NCBI GenBank assembly: GCA_021783695.1
Contig: JAJXTO010000026.1
Span: forward strand, 1-40,050
Source of the DNA: Pseudomonadota bacterium
Lineage (GTDB): Bacteria > Pseudomonadota > Gammaproteobacteria > Burkholderiales > Burkholderiaceae_C
Direction of reading: 5' to 3'
Length of the DNA stretch: 40,050 bases
Both the position numbers and the translations under genes were made by a program. The notes below the pieces were generated by a model that was not told where the DNA came from, did not search any database, and saw only the letters and a program-made list of their open reading frames with translations. Positions 1-8,237 of the stretch are shown here, piece after piece; position 1 is the stretch's first letter; each line of letters opens with the position of its first letter.

Positions 1-2
1 AT

Positions 3-149
3 GGGTCGTACCTCAGCCGCGTGTTCGACAGCAGCGACACGCATCGCAGCGCCGGGCAAGTCGTGCGTGTGATCGACTACACGCTGCAGAACTCAGCCAC
101 CCCGGTGCAGGACAGCTACCGGCTGGTAAATCAGTGGGGTCAGGTCTAG
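3..149 (+). pseudogene. IS4-type transposase fragment
   Basis: This open frame enters from the left edge and ends at TAG. Its translation contains GSYLSRVF and VVRVIDYTLQ followed by YRLV, a pattern typical of the central part of IS4-family DDE transposases. Similarity stops after YRLV, and the last residues (NQWGQV) are encoded by the start of a dispersed GGGGTCAGGTCTAG repeat. The transposase therefore looks cut off by that repeat. The upstream part lies outside the window, so whether the 5' end is intact cannot be said. Confidence 0.6.
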
Positions 150-166
150 CTTGATAGCACTTGTGC
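136..166 (+). repeat. Dispersed GGGGTCAGGTCTAG repeat, copy 1
   Basis: About 31 bases starting GGGGTCAGGTCTAG and ending in TAGCACTTGTGC. A copy with three mismatches lies at 10531-10561, and a related inverted pair lies at 9891-9956. This copy terminates the IS4 fragment. It resembles REP-type sequences mobilised by REP-associated tyrosine transposases; that assignment is an inference, as no such transposase is in the window. Confidence 0.6.
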
Positions 167-312
167 GCACAACTCACCTCGCGACCCCGAGAAAACTGCT
201 AGGCAACGCCACATCTCGATCAGCGCAACGGCATTAAAAAAACAGTAAAAAACAGGGTCAAGTCTCGCTTCGTACTACCTGAAGGCCAGTGATTCCTGAG
301 TGCGACACTGTT

Positions 313-633
313 TCACCTGCGAAGTAAGCGATTCATCAGAAGTGTTGTGTAATCCTGCCGGTGGCTTGCGGCAAGGTAGAGATAGATCGTTCCATCCAAC
401 CTCTGATAAAGCAATTTATGGTGGGACGTCAAAATATTAAGATAATTATACAGACCAACCGCGGCGAGTTCTGGAATGGGCGTGCCATCCAGAATGCCAG
501 TTTCGATCAGGCGCAGTTTTCCGAATATTTCGTTTTCAGCCTGTTCCCACGCTGATTCGCCCCATTTGTCGAGCATGTAGTCCTGAAGTGCAAGCAAGTC
601 TTGCTGCGCATCGGGGAGGACAATGATGGTCAT
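313..633 (-). CDS. ParE/RelE-family toxin
   Basis: A 106-residue protein of the ParE/RelE fold. It has an N-terminal segment of the type PDAQQDLLALQDYM, a central G-LYNYL strand, and a C-terminal LYLAASHRQDY that corresponds to the usual I..I.H.R.D ending. Family members inhibit gyrase or cleave ribosome-bound mRNA; which one applies cannot be read here. Its ATG overlaps the stop of the upstream antitoxin gene by one base (TAATG), which indicates translational coupling and a two-gene operon. The pair lies in lower-GC accessory DNA next to transposon debris. Confidence 0.8.
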   Translation of the reverse strand: MTIIVLPDAQQDLLALQDYMLDKWGESAWEQAENEIFGKLRLIETGILDGTPIPELAAVGLYNYLNILTSHHKLLYQRLDGTIYLYLAASHRQDYTTLLMNRLLRR

Positions 634-911
634 TATTTTCGGCTAAGGCGGGCAGCTTTCAATTGGGCGCGCGAGGCTTCGACTGACAGCCCTTTCCCTT
701 GTTGCCGGTCTTTTTCGCCGAGGGCGATGATTTTCAGGGCGGCGATGAGGCTTTCCTTTTCCTGGAATTGCTTGATGTTCTCGATCACCATGCTGGCTTC
801 GCCGTTTTGGGTGATGACATATGGGTTGCCATTCATTACGAGATCTTCCGAAATCTGTGCGGCGTGGCTTTTCAGATAGGAAATGGACTTGATGTGGTTG
901 ACGGATGGCAT
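633..911 (-). CDS. Phd/YefM-family antitoxin
   Basis: A 92-residue protein beginning MPSVNHIKSISYLKSHAAQI, then a short strand segment with PYVITQNGEASMVI. This is the Phd/YefM N-terminal DNA-binding and dimerisation domain. The lysine/arginine-rich C-terminus would be the toxin-binding part. The ATG at 911 is preferred over a TTG four codons upstream because GGAGG lies five bases before it. It is the first gene of the operon, and its product normally represses the operon. The partner toxin overlaps its stop codon. Confidence 0.82.
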   Translation of the reverse strand: MPSVNHIKSISYLKSHAAQISEDLVMNGNPYVITQNGEASMVIENIKQFQEKESLIAALKIIALGEKDRQQGKGLSVEASRAQLKAARLSRK

Positions 912-1030
912 GGCGACCTCCAAGGTTCAGTGGGACTGAATTTAGAGCCGAATTCGGTCTTAGTCAATACTCTCGGGCTAGCCTAACTTCAAAGTGAAGA
1001 AGCGGGTTGACTCGGTCACACGCAACCGGC

Positions 1031-1933
1031 TTATGTCTGCTCAAGCCGCTCCGCCGCCTCTCGCAGGGCCTGGATGAAGTTGTCCCTCAGCGGATTGGGC
1101 GTTTGGGCCGGTTGAAGAATGCCGAGTTCGATGGTGGCCGGTTTGCCGAGCAGGGGGCGGTACTGCACGCCGGCGCGCCTGAGGTGGCGCAGTGAAGCCG
1201 GGACGAGGGCCACGCCCATGCCGCAGGAGACCAGGCCGATGACGGTCTGCATCTGCCGTGCATGCTGGGTGATGCGGGGGGCGAAACCGGCGGCCTGACA
1301 CAGGCTGAGGGTGAGGTCGTACAGCCCGGGGCCTATGGCGCGAGGCGGCACGATGAAAGGCTCTTTGGCCAGGGCGCGGAGATCGACGGCGCCGCTGCCT
1401 TCTTGCAGTACGGGGTGGGCGGTCGGTGCGGCGAGCATCAACGGCTCGTGCAGCAGGTGGGTGAAGGTCAGTCCGGGCTCGTCCACGGGGGCCAGGCCGA
1501 TGCTCAGATCGAGTTCGGCGGCGCGAAGCTCGCGGATCTGGGCATCGGTGGTGAGTTCGTGCAACTGCACGTCGACCTGCGGATACCGCGCGCGAAAGTT
1601 CTTGAGGGTGGGCGGCAGGATGCCGAAGTCGGCGATGGAGACGAAGCCGATGGACAGGATGCCGGCCTCGCCGCGCTCGCTCTGGCGCACCCTTTCGACG
1701 GCGTGTTCGAGCTGGGCGAGGACGGAGCGGATGTCGTCGTAAAACGCCGTGCCTGCGGCGGTGAGCGCCGCGCCGCGGTTGCTGCGCTCCAGCAGCCGGG
1801 CGCCGATTTCGTCTTCGAGCGCCTTGATCTGGGTGGACAGCGGCGGCTGCGAGACGTGCAGCCGTTCGGCCGCGCGGGAGAAGCTGCCCTGTTCCGCAAT
1901 GGTCACAAAGTACTTGAGCTGTCGCAGTTCCAT
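1031..1933 (-). CDS. LysR-family transcriptional regulator
   Basis: A 300-residue LysR-type regulator. Residues 1-60 form the winged helix-turn-helix (MELRQLKYFVTIAEQGSFSR, then AAERLHVSQPPLSTQIKALE), and residues 90-290 form the periplasmic-binding-protein-like effector domain. The length is normal for the family. It is divergent from ilvD with about 108 bp between the starts, the usual layout for a LysR protein controlling its neighbour. The effector is unknown. Control of ilvD is an inference from position only. Confidence 0.92.
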   Translation of the reverse strand: MELRQLKYFVTIAEQGSFSRAAERLHVSQPPLSTQIKALEDEIGARLLERSNRGAALTAAGTAFYDDIRSVLAQLEHAVERVRQSERGEAGILSIGFVSIADFGILPPTLKNFRARYPQVDVQLHELTTDAQIRELRAAELDLSIGLAPVDEPGLTFTHLLHEPLMLAAPTAHPVLQEGSGAVDLRALAKEPFIVPPRAIGPGLYDLTLSLCQAAGFAPRITQHARQMQTVIGLVSCGMGVALVPASLRHLRRAGVQYRPLLGKPATIELGILQPAQTPNPLRDNFIQALREAAERLEQT

Positions 1934-1968
1934 GATTCGTCAGGCGTATGGCGCCACAATCAAAAATG

Positions 1969-1980
1969 TATTGTTCAATA
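1969..1980. promoter_or_regulatory. Palindrome in the lysR-ilvD intergenic region
   Basis: TATTGTTCAATA is an AT-rich interrupted palindrome (TATTG, two bases, CAATA) about 60 bp upstream of ilvD and 36 bp upstream of the LysR start. It is a candidate operator for the divergent LysR protein, but it lacks the full classical T-N11-A spacing, so this is tentative. Confidence 0.35.
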
Positions 1981-2041
1981 TGGCGCGGGGTTCGGACAAT
2001 TGCGCGTTGCGACCCATCATCCATAGACCGGAGACTGCATC

Positions 2042-3883
2042 ATGCCCGCTTATCGTTCCCATACCAGCACCGCTGGCCGCAATATGGCCGGCGCCCGCGC
2101 GTTGTGGCGCGCCACCGGCATGCAAGATGGCGATTTCGGCAAGCCCATCATTGCCGTTGCCAACTCGTTCACCCAGTTCGTGCCGGGGCATGTGCATTTG
2201 CAAAACCTGGGGCAGCTCGTCATCGAGGAAATCGAGCGTGCGGGCGGCGTGGGCAAGGAGTTCAACACCATCGCCGTGGACGACGGCATCGCCATGGGGC
2301 ACGACGGCATGCTCTACAGCCTGCCGTCGCGCGACATCATCGCAGACAGTGTGGAATACATGTGCAACGCGCACACCGCAGATGCGCTGGTGTGCATTTC
2401 CAACTGCGACAAAATCACCCCCGGCATGCTGATGGCCGCGCTGCGGTTGAACATTCCGGTGGTGTTCGTCTCGGGCGGGCCGATGGAGGCGGGCAAGACG
2501 CGTCTGGCGGGCAAGGTGATTGCGCTCGATCTGATCGACGCCATGGTGGCGGCGGCGGACGACAAGGTCTCCGACGACGACGTGCAGGCCATCGAGCGCT
2601 CGGCCTGCCCAACCTGTGGCTCCTGCTCGGGCATGTTCACGGCGAATTCGATGAACTGTCTCACCGAGGCGCTGGGCCTGTCGTTGCCGGGCAATGGCTC
2701 GCTGGTGGCCACGCATGCCGACCGCGAGCAATTGTTCCGCCGTGCCGGGCGCACCATCGTCGATCTGGCGCGCCGTCATTACGAGGGCAACGACGCGAGC
2801 GTGCTGCCGCGCAACATCGCCTGCAAGGCGGCGTTCGAGAACGCGATGTCGCTGGACATCGCCATGGGCGGCTCGACCAACACGGTGCTGCACCTGCTGG
2901 CGGCGGCGCAAGAAGGCGGCATCGATTTCGGCATGGGCGACATCGACCGCCTGTCGCGCAAGGTGCCCACACTGTGCAAGGTGGCGCCCTCGAGTCACTA
3001 CCACCTCGAAGACGTGCACCGCGCTGGTGGCGTGATGGCCATTCTGGGTGAGCTCGACCGCGCCAGGCTGCTCGACACCAGCGTGCCGACGGTGCATGCG
3101 CCAACGCTTGCCGCCGCGCTCGACACCTGGGACGTGGCACGCCAGCCCGCCGAGGACGTTCAGACTTTCTACCGTGCGGGACCGGCCGGTGTGCGCAGCA
3201 CGAAGGCGTTTTCGCAGAGCTGCCGCTACGACACGCTGGACACGGATCGCATTGCGGGCTGCATCCGCGACGTCGCGCACGCCTACAGCGCCGACGGCGG
3301 CCTGGCCGTGCTGTTCGGCAACCTGGCGGAGCGCGGCTGCATCGTCAAGACGGCAGGCGTGGACAAGAGCATCCTCACCTTCTCGGGCCCCGCCGTGGTG
3401 CTGGAAAGCCAGGATGCGGCTGTCGAGGCCATTCTGGGCGGACAGGTGAAACCGGGCGATGTGGTCGTCATCCGCTACGAGGGCCCGCGCGGCGGCCCCG
3501 GCATGCAGGAAATGCTCTACCCGACGAGCTATCTCAAATCCAAGGGCCTGGGCAAGGTCTGCGCACTCATCACCGACGGCCGCTTCTCGGGTGGCACGGC
3601 CGGGCTGTCCATCGGTCATGTCTCGCCCGAAGCGGCCGAAGGCGGCGCCATCGGCCTGGTCCAGACGGGCGACCGCATCGTCATCGACATTCCAAACCGC
3701 GTCGTGCGCGTGGAGGTGAGCGACGAAGAACTGGCCCGCCGCCGTGCCGGGCAGGATGCCCGCGGCTGGAAGCCCGCGGCACCGCGTGCCCGCAAGGTGA
3801 GCCAGGCGCTCAGGGCCTATGCCAAGCTGGTGACCAGCGCCGACAAGGGGGCGGTGCGCAATGTCGAGATGCTGGAAGACTGA
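2042..3883 (+). CDS. ilvD: Dihydroxy-acid dehydratase
   Basis: A 613-residue IlvD of the long E. coli-type class. It dehydrates 2,3-dihydroxy-isovalerate and 2,3-dihydroxy-3-methylvalerate to the keto acids that precede valine and isoleucine, using an Fe-S cluster and Mg2+ in the cytoplasm. Cluster-binding cysteine motifs are visible: [13 protein letters not shown] near residue 120 and [19 protein letters not shown] near residue 195. The C-terminal half carries [12 protein letters not shown] and [22 protein letters not shown] ribosome site precedes the ATG. It stands alone downstream of a divergent LysR gene. Confidence 0.96.
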   Translation: MPAYRSHTSTAGRNMAGARALWRATGMQDGDFGKPIIAVANSFTQFVPGHVHLQNLGQLVIEEIERAGGVGKEFNTIAVDDGIAMGHDGMLYSLPSRDIIADSVEYMCNAHTADALVCISNCDKITPGMLMAALRLNIPVVFVSGGPMEAGKTRLAGKVIALDLIDAMVAAADDKVSDDDVQAIERSACPTCGSCSGMFTANSMNCLTEALGLSLPGNGSLVATHADREQLFRRAGRTIVDLARRHYEGNDASVLPRNIACKAAFENAMSLDIAMGGSTNTVLHLLAAAQEGGIDFGMGDIDRLSRKVPTLCKVAPSSHYHLEDVHRAGGVMAILGELDRARLLDTSVPTVHAPTLAAALDTWDVARQPAEDVQTFYRAGPAGVRSTKAFSQSCRYDTLDTDRIAGCIRDVAHAYSADGGLAVLFGNLAERGCIVKTAGVDKSILTFSGPAVVLESQDAAVEAILGGQVKPGDVVVIRYEGPRGGPGMQEMLYPTSYLKSKGLGKVCALITDGRFSGGTAGLSIGHVSPEAAEGGAIGLVQTGDRIVIDIPNRVVRVEVSDEELARRRAGQDARGWKPAAPRARKVSQALRAYAKLVTSADKGAVRNVEMLED

Positions 3884-3900
3884 AGCTCGGTGCTGAGGCG

Positions 3901-4222
3901 TCAGCCCTCGTCCGACCTGCTGGCCTGCCCGGCCACCCAGAGCAACTGCGCTGCCACCGAGGCGGCGATCACTTCGGGCGCCTTGCCGGGAATGCCCGGG
4001 ATACCCACCGGGACCAGATAGAAGGTAGAAGGCGCCGGGCGGGGCCGTGGCGATTTCGGCTTCCGCGGCGTCCACCGCGAGTGCGCGCAGGGTGGAAGGC
4101 CACAGATTCTCGTCGTCGTCGGCGGAGGCTTCGGGCGGGAATTCCTGCTCGCGCTCGTCGATCCAGTCCATGCTGCAGGGCAGGGGGCGGAGCGCCCGCA
4201 CCAGCCTATGCCCGTTGCGCAC
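3901..4222 (-). pseudogene. xdhC: xdhC remnant (xanthine dehydrogenase accessory factor)
   Basis: On the minus strand, a segment with GHRLVRALRPLPCSMDWIDE and REQEFP, then EAEIATAPPGAFYL, matches the middle of XdhC, which inserts and matures the molybdenum cofactor of xanthine dehydrogenase. After a frame change near 4030 the reading continues as VPVGIPGIPGKAPEVIAASV and AAQLL to a TGA; this is the typical XdhC C-terminus. The N-terminal part and a central block of roughly 70 residues are missing. The 5' end abuts the guaD remnant head to head. xdhA and xdhB are not in the window. Confidence 0.7.
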
Positions 4223-4525
4223 CCTGGCCGACGGCTACAAAGTGCTGGCGCTGCAGGGCCAGCGCATGACGGCCTGGCAGGGGCTTTACGCTGCCCCTGC
4301 GGTGCGGCGCGCGCGCTCGATCTAGAGCACGAGATCGGTCACGTCGCCCCCGGTACCGCGGCCGACGTGGTGGTTTGGCGCTGGGCCGAGGGTGCCGTGC
4401 AGCAACGGCGGCAAGATATGGCACGCAGCTTGCCTGAGCGCCTGTTCGCCTGGATGCTGCTGGCCGACGAACGCAACGTCGCGGCGGCGTATGTGCTGGG
4501 CCAGTTGCGCTACCGCGATGGCTGA
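4205..4525 (+). pseudogene. guaD: guaD remnant (guanine deaminase C-terminus)
   Basis: The reading begins abruptly with RTLADGYKVLALQGQRM and TAWQGLYAA. After a one-base deletion near 4297 it continues in the next frame with GAARALDLEHEIGHVAPGTA and ADVVVW to a TGA. This order (helix, then ARAL-L---IG, then PG--ADVVV) is the C-terminal third of guanine deaminase of the amidohydrolase superfamily. All metal-binding N-terminal motifs are absent. The fragment starts where the xdhC fragment ends, so one deletion probably removed the 5' halves of both divergent genes. It lies directly upstream of a purine/nucleoside transporter operon. Confidence 0.7.
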
Positions 4526-4619
4526 GACCGCCGTGCGGAGTGCGCGGTGGGGGTTCTGCGCGTAGACAGGTATAGGACAATCTGGCTCGACACTCATCGC
4601 GTTTCATCCGACATTCTTC

Positions 4620-6200
4620 ATGCGGCTCACGCTCGAACACATCAGCAAGTCCTACCCCGGCGTCAAGGCGAATGACGACATCAGCCTGCAGGTCGCCGCC
4701 GGGGAAATCCATGCGGTCCTGGGTGAGAACGGCGCGGGCAAGTCCACGCTGATGAAAATCATCTATGGCGCGGTGCAGCCCGATGCGGGGCGGATCGTCT
4801 GGAACGGCACGCCGGTGCGCATGAAAAACCCCGGCATGGCACGCGAGCTGGGCATCGCCATGGTGTATCAGCACTTCTCGCTGTTTGACACCCTCACTGC
4901 GGCAGAGAACATCTGGCTCGGACTGGGGCGCGGCATCAGCCTGGCCGAGGTGGAGAACCGCATCGATGCGATCGCCCATCGCTACGGCCTGGACTGCACC
5001 CCCCGCCGCCCGGTGCACACGCTGTCGGTCGGTGAGCGCCAGCGGGTGGAGATCATCCGCTGCCTGCTGGCCGATCCCAGGCTGCTCATCCTCGACGAGC
5101 CGACTTCGGTCCTCACGCCGCAGGCGGTGGACAAGCTGTTCGTCGTGCTGCGTCAGCTCGCCGCGGACGGCTGCAGCATTCTCTACATCAGCCACAAGCT
5201 CGACGAAATCCGCAGCCTCTGCCACAACTGCACCGTGTTGCGCGGGGGCAGGGTGAGCGGGCGGATCGACCCCGCCAAAGAAACCGAAGCCAGCCTGTCG
5301 CGCCTGATGATCGGCGCCGATCCGCCGCAGTTGCAGCACCGCCCTGCGCACAGGGGGGAGGTGCTGCTGCAGGTCGATGATCTTCAACTGCCGGGCGATG
5401 GCGAATTCAGCGTGGCGCTGGAGCACCTGTCGCTGCAGGTGCGCGCGGGTGAAATCCTGGGCGTCGCCGGGGTGTCGGGCAATGGCCAGCAGGAATTGCT
5501 CGCCGCGCTGTCGGGCGAAGACCGGCGTGCGCGGTCAGCGGCAGTGCTGCTGGCGGGCGAACCGGTGGGCGCGCTCGGCCCCGGGCCGCGGCGCAAGCGC
5601 GGGCTGCACTTCATTCCGGAAGAACGTCTGGGGCGGGCGACGGTGCCGGTCATGTCGCTCGAGCAGAACATGCTGCTGACCGCGCGGCTGTCCGAGGCCA
5701 GTTCCAGGGGGCTGATCCGCAGGCAGACCCTGCGTGACCAGGCTGAGGCGGTGATTGCGCGCTTCGGGGTCAAGGCTGCTGGGGCGCAGGCCGCGGCGCG
5801 CAGCCTGTCCGGGGGCAATCTGCAGAAATACATCGTGGGCCGCGAAATTCTCGGCAAGCCCCGCGTGCTCATCGTGGCGCAGCCGACCTGGGGCGTGGAC
5901 GTGGGCGCGGCAGCGCAGATCCGCGCCGAGCTGCTGGCGCTGCGCGATGCGGGTTGCGCCGTGCTGGTCATTTCCGAAGAGCTGGACGAACTGTTCGAGA
6001 TTGCCGACCGGCTGCAGGTCATGGCGGGCGGCAGGCTGTCGCCGCCCATCGCCCGCGCCGACGCCACGGTGGAGCAGATCGGCACCTGGATGAGCGGGCT
6101 GTGGCCGCAAGCCGGCGCACCCCCCGCACCCCCCGCACCCCCCGCACCCCCCGCACCCCCCGCACCCCACCATCAGGAGTCTGCACATGTTGCGGCTTGA
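4620..6200 (+). CDS. Nucleoside/purine ABC importer, dual ATPase
   Basis: A 526-residue protein with two ABC domains, as in sugar/nucleoside (BMP-type) importers. Domain 1 has Walker A GENGAGKST (near residue 37), signature LSVGERQRVEI and Walker B LLILDEPTS. Domain 2 has a degenerate Walker A (GVSGNGQQE), signature LSGGNLQKYIVGRE and the VAQPTWGVDVG variant typical of this subfamily. The last 30 residues are a Pro-Ala repeat followed by HHQESAHVAA, an unusual tail. It overlaps the following permease gene by 14 bp, so the two are co-translated. It powers uptake through the two permeases that follow. Confidence 0.93.
   Translation: MRLTLEHISKSYPGVKANDDISLQVAAGEIHAVLGENGAGKSTLMKIIYGAVQPDAGRIVWNGTPVRMKNPGMARELGIAMVYQHFSLFDTLTAAENIWLGLGRGISLAEVENRIDAIAHRYGLDCTPRRPVHTLSVGERQRVEIIRCLLADPRLLILDEPTSVLTPQAVDKLFVVLRQLAADGCSILYISHKLDEIRSLCHNCTVLRGGRVSGRIDPAKETEASLSRLMIGADPPQLQHRPAHRGEVLLQVDDLQLPGDGEFSVALEHLSLQVRAGEILGVAGVSGNGQQELLAALSGEDRRARSAAVLLAGEPVGALGPGPRRKRGLHFIPEERLGRATVPVMSLEQNMLLTARLSEASSRGLIRRQTLRDQAEAVIARFGVKAAGAQAAARSLSGGNLQKYIVGREILGKPRVLIVAQPTWGVDVGAAAQIRAELLALRDAGCAVLVISEELDELFEIADRLQVMAGGRLSPPIARADATVEQIGTWMSGLWPQAGAPPAPPAPPAPPAPPAPHHQESAHVAA
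6117..6168 (+). repeat. 9-bp tandem repeat in the ATPase gene
   Basis: Five exact copies and a partial sixth of the 9-base unit GCACCCCCC. They lie in frame and encode an Ala-Pro-Pro run near the ATPase C-terminus. Unit loss or gain by slippage would keep the frame and only change linker length. The array ends about 18 bases before the next gene's ATG, close to its ribosome site (CAGGAGT). Confidence 0.95.
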
Positions 6201-7242
6201 ACCCCGGGGCGCGCCCTCGAAGGCGATGGTGTGGCTGTCGCCGCTGCTGGCGCTGGGCATTACCGTGGCGTTCGGTGTCGCCATTTTTCTGGCCATGGGC
6301 AAGAACCCGCTGCATGGCCTGAGCATGTTTTTCTGGGAGCCGGTCAAGAGTCCATATAACCTGTCGGAACTGGCGCTCAAGGCCACGCCGCTCATTCTCA
6401 TCGGCCTGGGACTGGCGGCCTGCTATCGCAGCAATGTGTGGAATATCGGTGCCGAGGGGCAGTACGTCCTCGGGGCGATTTTCGGCGGCGGCGTGGCGCT
6501 GCTGGCCGGAGACAATACCTCGCACGCCATTGTGCTGCCCATTCTGCTGGCCGGCGTGCTGGGCGGCATGCTGTGGGCGGCGCTGGTGGCCGCGCTGCGC
6601 GACTGGTTCAACGCCAATGAAATCCTGGTCAGCCTGATGCTGGTGTATGTGGCGCAATACCTGCTCGACTATCTGGTGTATGGCCCGTGGAAAGACCCGG
6701 AGGGCTACAACTTTCCACAAACCAAGATGTTCGCCGAAGCCACGCTGCTGGGCCACCTGATCGAAGGCACGCGGCTGAACTGGGGATTTCCCATTGCCCT
6801 GCTGGCGGTGGCGCTGGTGTGGGTGTTCCTGTTCCGCAGCGTGGCCGGGTTTCGGCTGCAGGTCGGCGGGCTGGCGCCGGGGGCGGCGCGGTACGCCGGT
6901 TATTCCTCGCGCAAGGCGTTATGGACGGTGCTGCTGATGTCGGGCGGCTTCGCCGGCCTGGCGGGGGCGCTGGACGCCATCGGGCCGCTGCAGCAGCTCA
7001 CGCCGCAGGTGTCTCAGGGCTACGGCTTCGCCGCCATCATCGTGGCCTTCGTCGGGCGGCTCAATCCGGTGGGCATCGTGCTGTCGGGCGCGCTGATGGC
7101 CATGTTCTATATCGGCGGCGAGCTGGCGCAGTCGCGCCTGGGCCTGCCCAACGCCATGACCGGCGTGTTCCAGGGCCTGCTGCTGTTTTCGCTTCTGGCC
7201 TGCGACACCCTGATCGACAACCGCATCCGCATCAAGCGCTGA
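6187..7242 (+). CDS. Nucleoside/purine ABC importer permease 1
   Basis: A 351-residue integral membrane protein of the BPD_transp_2 family, with about nine or ten hydrophobic helices. It carries the landmark ACYRSNVWNIGAEGQYVLGA near residue 80 and NANEILVSLMLVY near 140, and ends in a basic tail. These motifs are shared by the larger permease of BMP-type nucleoside importers. The ATG has a CAGGAGT ribosome site inside the end of the ATPase gene. It probably pairs with the permease that follows to form the channel. Confidence 0.92.
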   Translation: MLRLEPRGAPSKAMVWLSPLLALGITVAFGVAIFLAMGKNPLHGLSMFFWEPVKSPYNLSELALKATPLILIGLGLAACYRSNVWNIGAEGQYVLGAIFGGGVALLAGDNTSHAIVLPILLAGVLGGMLWAALVAALRDWFNANEILVSLMLVYVAQYLLDYLVYGPWKDPEGYNFPQTKMFAEATLLGHLIEGTRLNWGFPIALLAVALVWVFLFRSVAGFRLQVGGLAPGAARYAGYSSRKALWTVLLMSGGFAGLAGALDAIGPLQQLTPQVSQGYGFAAIIVAFVGRLNPVGIVLSGALMAMFYIGGELAQSRLGLPNAMTGVFQGLLLFSLLACDTLIDNRIRIKR

Positions 7243-7255
7243 AGGAGACACTGGC

Positions 7256-8176
7256 ATGGACATGACCGCATCCCTCATCGCCACCACCCTGAGCGCGGGC
7301 ACGCCGCTGGCGCTGGCCTCGCTGGGCCTGCTGATCAACGAGAAATCCGGCGTGGTCAACCTCGGCGCCGAAGGCATGATGCTCATGGCTGCGGTCATCG
7401 GCTTTGCCGTGGCACTGCACACCGGCAACCAGTGGGCGGCATTCGGCGCCGGCGCGGTGGCCGGGGCGCTGCTGGCCGGGGCGCTGGGCCTGCTGGTCAT
7501 CTGGCTGAACACCAACCAATACGCCACCGGGCTGGCGCTCACGCTGTTCGGCGCCGGGCTGTCGGCCTTCATCGGCATCGATTACGTCGGCAAGACCCTG
7601 CCCAATTTCCAGCCCTGGGACATACCGGGGCTGAGCCAACTGCCGTTCTTCGGCCCGGCGCTGTTCCGCCATCACCTCATGGTGTATCTCACCATCGTGC
7701 TGGCCATCGGGCTGATCTGGTTTCTCGACCGCACCCGCGCCGGGCTGGTGCTGCGCGCGGTGGGCGAGTCGCCCGAATCGGCGCATGCGCTGGGCTACCC
7801 GGTACGGCGCATCCGCCTGCTGGCGCTGATGTGCGGCGGCGCGCTGGTGGGCGTGGCCGGAGCCTACCTGTCGGTGGTCTACACCCCGCTGTGGGTGCAG
7901 GGCATGACGGCAGGACGCGGCTGGATCGCGCTGGCGCTGACCACCTTCGCCACCTGGCGCCCGGCCCGCGTGCTGCTGGGCGCCTATCTGTTTGGCGGCG
8001 TCACCATGCTGCAGTTCTTTTTCCAGGGCAGCGGCGTGCAGGTGCCTTCGCAATTCCTGTCGATGCTGCCTTACATTGCCACCATCGCGGTGCTGGCGCT
8101 GATGTCGCGCAACCCACTGTGGATCCGCGTCAACATGCCCACATCCATCGGCAAGCCCTTCACCCCTGGAGGGTGA
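7256..8176 (+). CDS. Nucleoside/purine ABC importer permease 2
   Basis: A 306-residue membrane protein of the same permease superfamily. It opens with TPLALASLGLLINEKSGVVN and LGAEGMML, the hallmark of the smaller permease of BMP-type importers, followed by about eight hydrophobic helices. The sequence GESPESAHALGYPVRRIR marks the cytoplasmic coupling region. It starts 13 bp after the first permease with AAGGAGA upstream, so it is in the same operon. Confidence 0.92.
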   Translation: MDMTASLIATTLSAGTPLALASLGLLINEKSGVVNLGAEGMMLMAAVIGFAVALHTGNQWAAFGAGAVAGALLAGALGLLVIWLNTNQYATGLALTLFGAGLSAFIGIDYVGKTLPNFQPWDIPGLSQLPFFGPALFRHHLMVYLTIVLAIGLIWFLDRTRAGLVLRAVGESPESAHALGYPVRRIRLLALMCGGALVGVAGAYLSVVYTPLWVQGMTAGRGWIALALTTFATWRPARVLLGAYLFGGVTMLQFFFQGSGVQVPSQFLSMLPYIATIAVLALMSRNPLWIRVNMPTSIGKPFTPGG

Positions 8177-8201
8177 GATTGCCGCGCGCAGGCACGATTT
8201 T

Positions 8202-8209
8202 TGTATACA
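8202..8209. promoter_or_regulatory. TGTATACA palindrome upstream of the BMP gene
   Basis: A perfect 8-bp palindrome in the 61-bp gap between the second permease and the binding-protein gene, about 30 bp before its start. Such TGTATACA cores are typical of GntR-type operators, so it is a candidate site for separate control of the binding protein. No regulator of that type is encoded in the window. Confidence 0.3.
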
Positions 8210-8237
8210 GTTTCGTTCCCTTTTTTCGGAGGACTCC

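Noticed and set aside
313-911. The toxin-antitoxin pair as a possible new system.
   Set aside because: Both proteins fit known ParE/RelE and Phd/YefM families and the overlap is the usual arrangement.
1940-4222. A 760-codon open frame on the minus strand opposite ilvD.
   Set aside because: It runs antisense to a clear ilvD with all cluster motifs, has a low-complexity His/Arg/Ala composition typical of antisense frames in GC-rich DNA, and only its first part (opposite 3901-4222) matches a known protein, the xdhC remnant.
6117-6168. Short tandem repeat considered as part of a CRISPR array.
   Set aside because: Units are contiguous 9-mers with no spacers and lie in frame within a coding region.
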